From: Aquimarina intermedia
GTDB lineage: Bacteria; Bacteroidota; Bacteroidia; Flavobacteriales; Flavobacteriaceae
Assembly (NCBI RefSeq): GCF_008124785.1
Contig: NZ_VNHU01000006.1
Span: 1 to 64,000 of the forward strand
Reading direction: 5' to 3'
DNA length: 64,000 bases
Below are positions 62,634 to 64,000 of the stretch, piece after piece. The position numbers and the translations under genes are program-made. The notes below the pieces were generated by a model. It had not been told where the DNA came from. It ran no database searches and saw only the letters and a list, made by a program, of their open reading frames with translations. Position 1 is the stretch's first letter, and every line of letters begins with the position of its first letter.

Positions 62634-63243
62634 TTTGCGTTTTGATTTTAAAAAATTAATACTAGGGTATAAATAAAACCTTATAGAATTCACATGGAAT
62701 TCTGCTGCAAAATGGGGATGCTACGTAACTTAAACATGTGAAATGTCTTTTACCCTACCACTATCCTTAGTTAAATTAGCAACTTTTTAAGGAAAAAAGT
62801 AGATATTTTGTAAAAAGAGTCAGGAAAAAAATAAGAAAAATGCCCACCATATCAACTGATATATTGATCTAGACTACTACTCTTAAATGTTTGCGTACCT
62901 ATTTAAACACGACTTCGATTTATACTCCGTCGGGTATGCAATTGTTTTGTGATAATGATAAAAGTCTACCAAATTAAGGTAGCTGTTTTCTAAAAGTGTG
63001 TCATTAAAGTCTAAGCATTTAGTAAACTTCTGATATTGGTTACCTAAGAAGAGGTCTATAGAATCCCATGCTTAAAAATAATAATCTTTTACTGGTAAAA
63101 GCATTACGATGATAATAATATGGAAAGACTAAGCGCTAGATAAAGTTAAAAAATAGCTAAATATGATGTTACTAGCCTTTTATTTCAGATAAAAAGGTAG
63201 ATTAATTTGTAAAGATAAAATAATCAAAATAAAGACCACCCCT
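62634..63243. other. 610-bp intergenic region, nothing coding recognised
   Basis: AT-rich spacer between the divergent M4 protease and alcohol dehydrogenase genes. It should hold both promoters; no exact TAnnTTTG with a spaced TTG was found. A short ATATCA/TGATAT palindrome occurs near 62849-62864. No RNA gene or small frame with convincing features is seen. Confidence 0.6.
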
Positions 63244-64000
63244 ATGAAAGCTATAGGATTTAAAACCTCCCTCCCGATTACTGAAAAAGAAAGTTTTATC
63301 GCTTTTGAAACTGATAAACCATCAGCTTCAGGCTATGATCTCCTGATTAAAATTGCAGCTGTTTCTGTGAATCCGGTGGATTTTAAAATCCGACAAAATG
63401 CTGCAAAGGACACTGCATTGGATACTCCTAAAATAATTGGCTGGGATGCCGTAGGAACAGTAGAAGCCGTAGGTGATAAAACTTCCAGATTCAAAGTCGG
63501 GGATCAGGTGTATTATGCAGGAGATCTTACACGTAGCGGAAGTAATGCCGAATATCAATTGGTTGATGAACGTATCGTAGGTAAAAAACCACAAAAATTG
63601 TCGAATGCTGAATCGGCAGCCATCCCGCTCACCGGACTTACGGCATGGGAATCCCTTTTTGACCGAATCAAAGTAAACCCCGACACTGACCGTGGAAAAT
63701 CTGTATTAATTCTTGCCGGAGCGGGTGGCGTAGGTTCTATTGCCATACAAATAGCAAAAAAGATTGCAGGACTTACCGTGATAGCAACCGCATCAAGGAG
63801 CGAAACCCAAGATTGGTGTAAAAAATTGGGAGCTGATTTTGTGGTAAATCATTATCATCTAAAAGATGAACTAAACAAAATTGGTCATAGAGAAGTAGAT
63901 TATATTTTGGATTTTGTGGATATGAATGCGTATTGGGAAACTATGATCGATACTATCAAACCGCAAGGTCACATCGTATCCATTACGGGGAGTAGCGATC
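63244..64000 (+). CDS. Zinc-type alcohol dehydrogenase / quinone oxidoreductase family, runs off the right edge
   Basis: The frame opens with MKAIGFKTSLPITEKESF and stays open to the last base, giving 252 residues. The GroES-like domain shows DLLIKIAAVSVNPVDFKIR, GWDAVGTVEAVG and FKVGDQVYYAGDLTRSGSNAEY; the Rossmann part shows LTGLTAWESLFDRI and LILAGAGGVGSIAIQIAKK (NADPH site). Despite the family name, the catalytic zinc cysteines are absent, as in quinone oxidoreductases. It likely reduces an unsaturated carbonyl or quinone with NADPH. Codon usage and style match the rest of the window. Confidence 0.92.
   Translation, partial: MKAIGFKTSLPITEKESFIAFETDKPSASGYDLLIKIAAVSVNPVDFKIRQNAAKDTALDTPKIIGWDAVGTVEAVGDKTSRFKVGDQVYYAGDLTRSGSNAEYQLVDERIVGKKPQKLSNAESAAIPLTGLTAWESLFDRIKVNPDTDRGKSVLILAGAGGVGSIAIQIAKKIAGLTVIATASRSETQDWCKKLGADFVVNHYHLKDELNKIGHREVDYILDFVDMNAYWETMIDTIKPQGHIVSITGSSD

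Noticed and set aside
62634..63243. A gene in the right-hand intergenic region
   Set aside because: All frames are short, AT-rich and lack a start/RBS or family features.
1..64000. tRNA or rRNA genes, riboswitches
   Set aside because: None recognised by eye. Short tRNAs could be missed without a covariance search (tRNAscan-SE, Rfam).

Overview
The window looks like chromosome from a marine-type Flavobacteriaceae (phylum Bacteroidota). The signs are AT-rich DNA, promoters of the TTG-N18..21-TAnnTTTG type, four probable TonB-dependent outer-membrane proteins (three of them clearly receptor-sized with carboxypeptidase-like N-termini), two secreted enzymes with C-terminal type IX secretion (T9SS) sorting domains, many SPII lipoproteins, LytTR/LytS and 2TM-domain signalling, GIN-domain proteins and a NADH dehydrogenase of the single-subunit kind. 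No rRNA, tRNA, CRISPR array or intact prophage was seen. The only mobile DNA recognised is the tail of an IS91-like transposase at the left edge, followed by a cassette-like orphan gene, minisatellite and palindromic repeats (1-2040).

Layout. 2-12 kb: short SSB, an alpha/beta hydrolase-OsmC fusion, a secreted purple-acid-phosphatase-like enzyme, Cu/Zn superoxide dismutase, an ECF sigma/RskA anti-sigma pair, a 50-residue membrane protein, a methyltransferase gene broken by one stop codon, a GNAT enzyme and an Ada-like DNA repair protein. 12-17 kb (minus strand): a four-gene operon of a DUF4331 protein split into two genes, a TPR lipoprotein and a TonB-dependent receptor. 17-21 kb: LETM1-related protein, a second ECF sigma with membrane partner, NDH-2. 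21-27 kb: TonB receptor, small periplasmic protein, LytS-type kinase with fused 2TM domain, two free 2TM proteins and a LytTR regulator in one direction. 27-36 kb: acyltransferase, Nudix, cyclophilin, then RDD / SpoIIM / membrane protein / DUF4129 / DUF4350 / MoxR / DUF58, an envelope-related MoxR cluster. 36-46 kb: OxyR, AIM24-like protein, DUF4442, then DUF4870-PadR-PspC-GIN, a serine hydrolase, another GIN protein, thioredoxin reductase. 46-53 kb: TRIC channel, a probable iron or metal uptake unit (CNGKC protein, TonB receptor, PepSY protein), lipoprotein and OmpA-like protein. 53-59 kb: a sulfur-type regulon. 59-64 kb: large secreted M4 metalloprotease and the start of a zinc-type alcohol dehydrogenase.

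The strongest new observation is in 53.5-57.4 kb. Three 14-bp palindromes GTAAC-N4-GTTAC lie before the DUF983-Crp operon, before a SulP transporter and before a persulfide-dioxygenase/rhodanese fusion. Each is followed 21-22 bp later by a Bacteroidota -7 box and none has a -33 TTG at normal spacing. This is the geometry of a Crp-type activator site centred near -42. The Crp-family protein encoded there has a cysteine cluster (C77, C83, C84) in its sensor domain, so a thiol or persulfide sensor controlling sulfane-sulfur handling is a reasonable hypothesis. All functional assignments here rest on reading motifs by eye; no database search was run.
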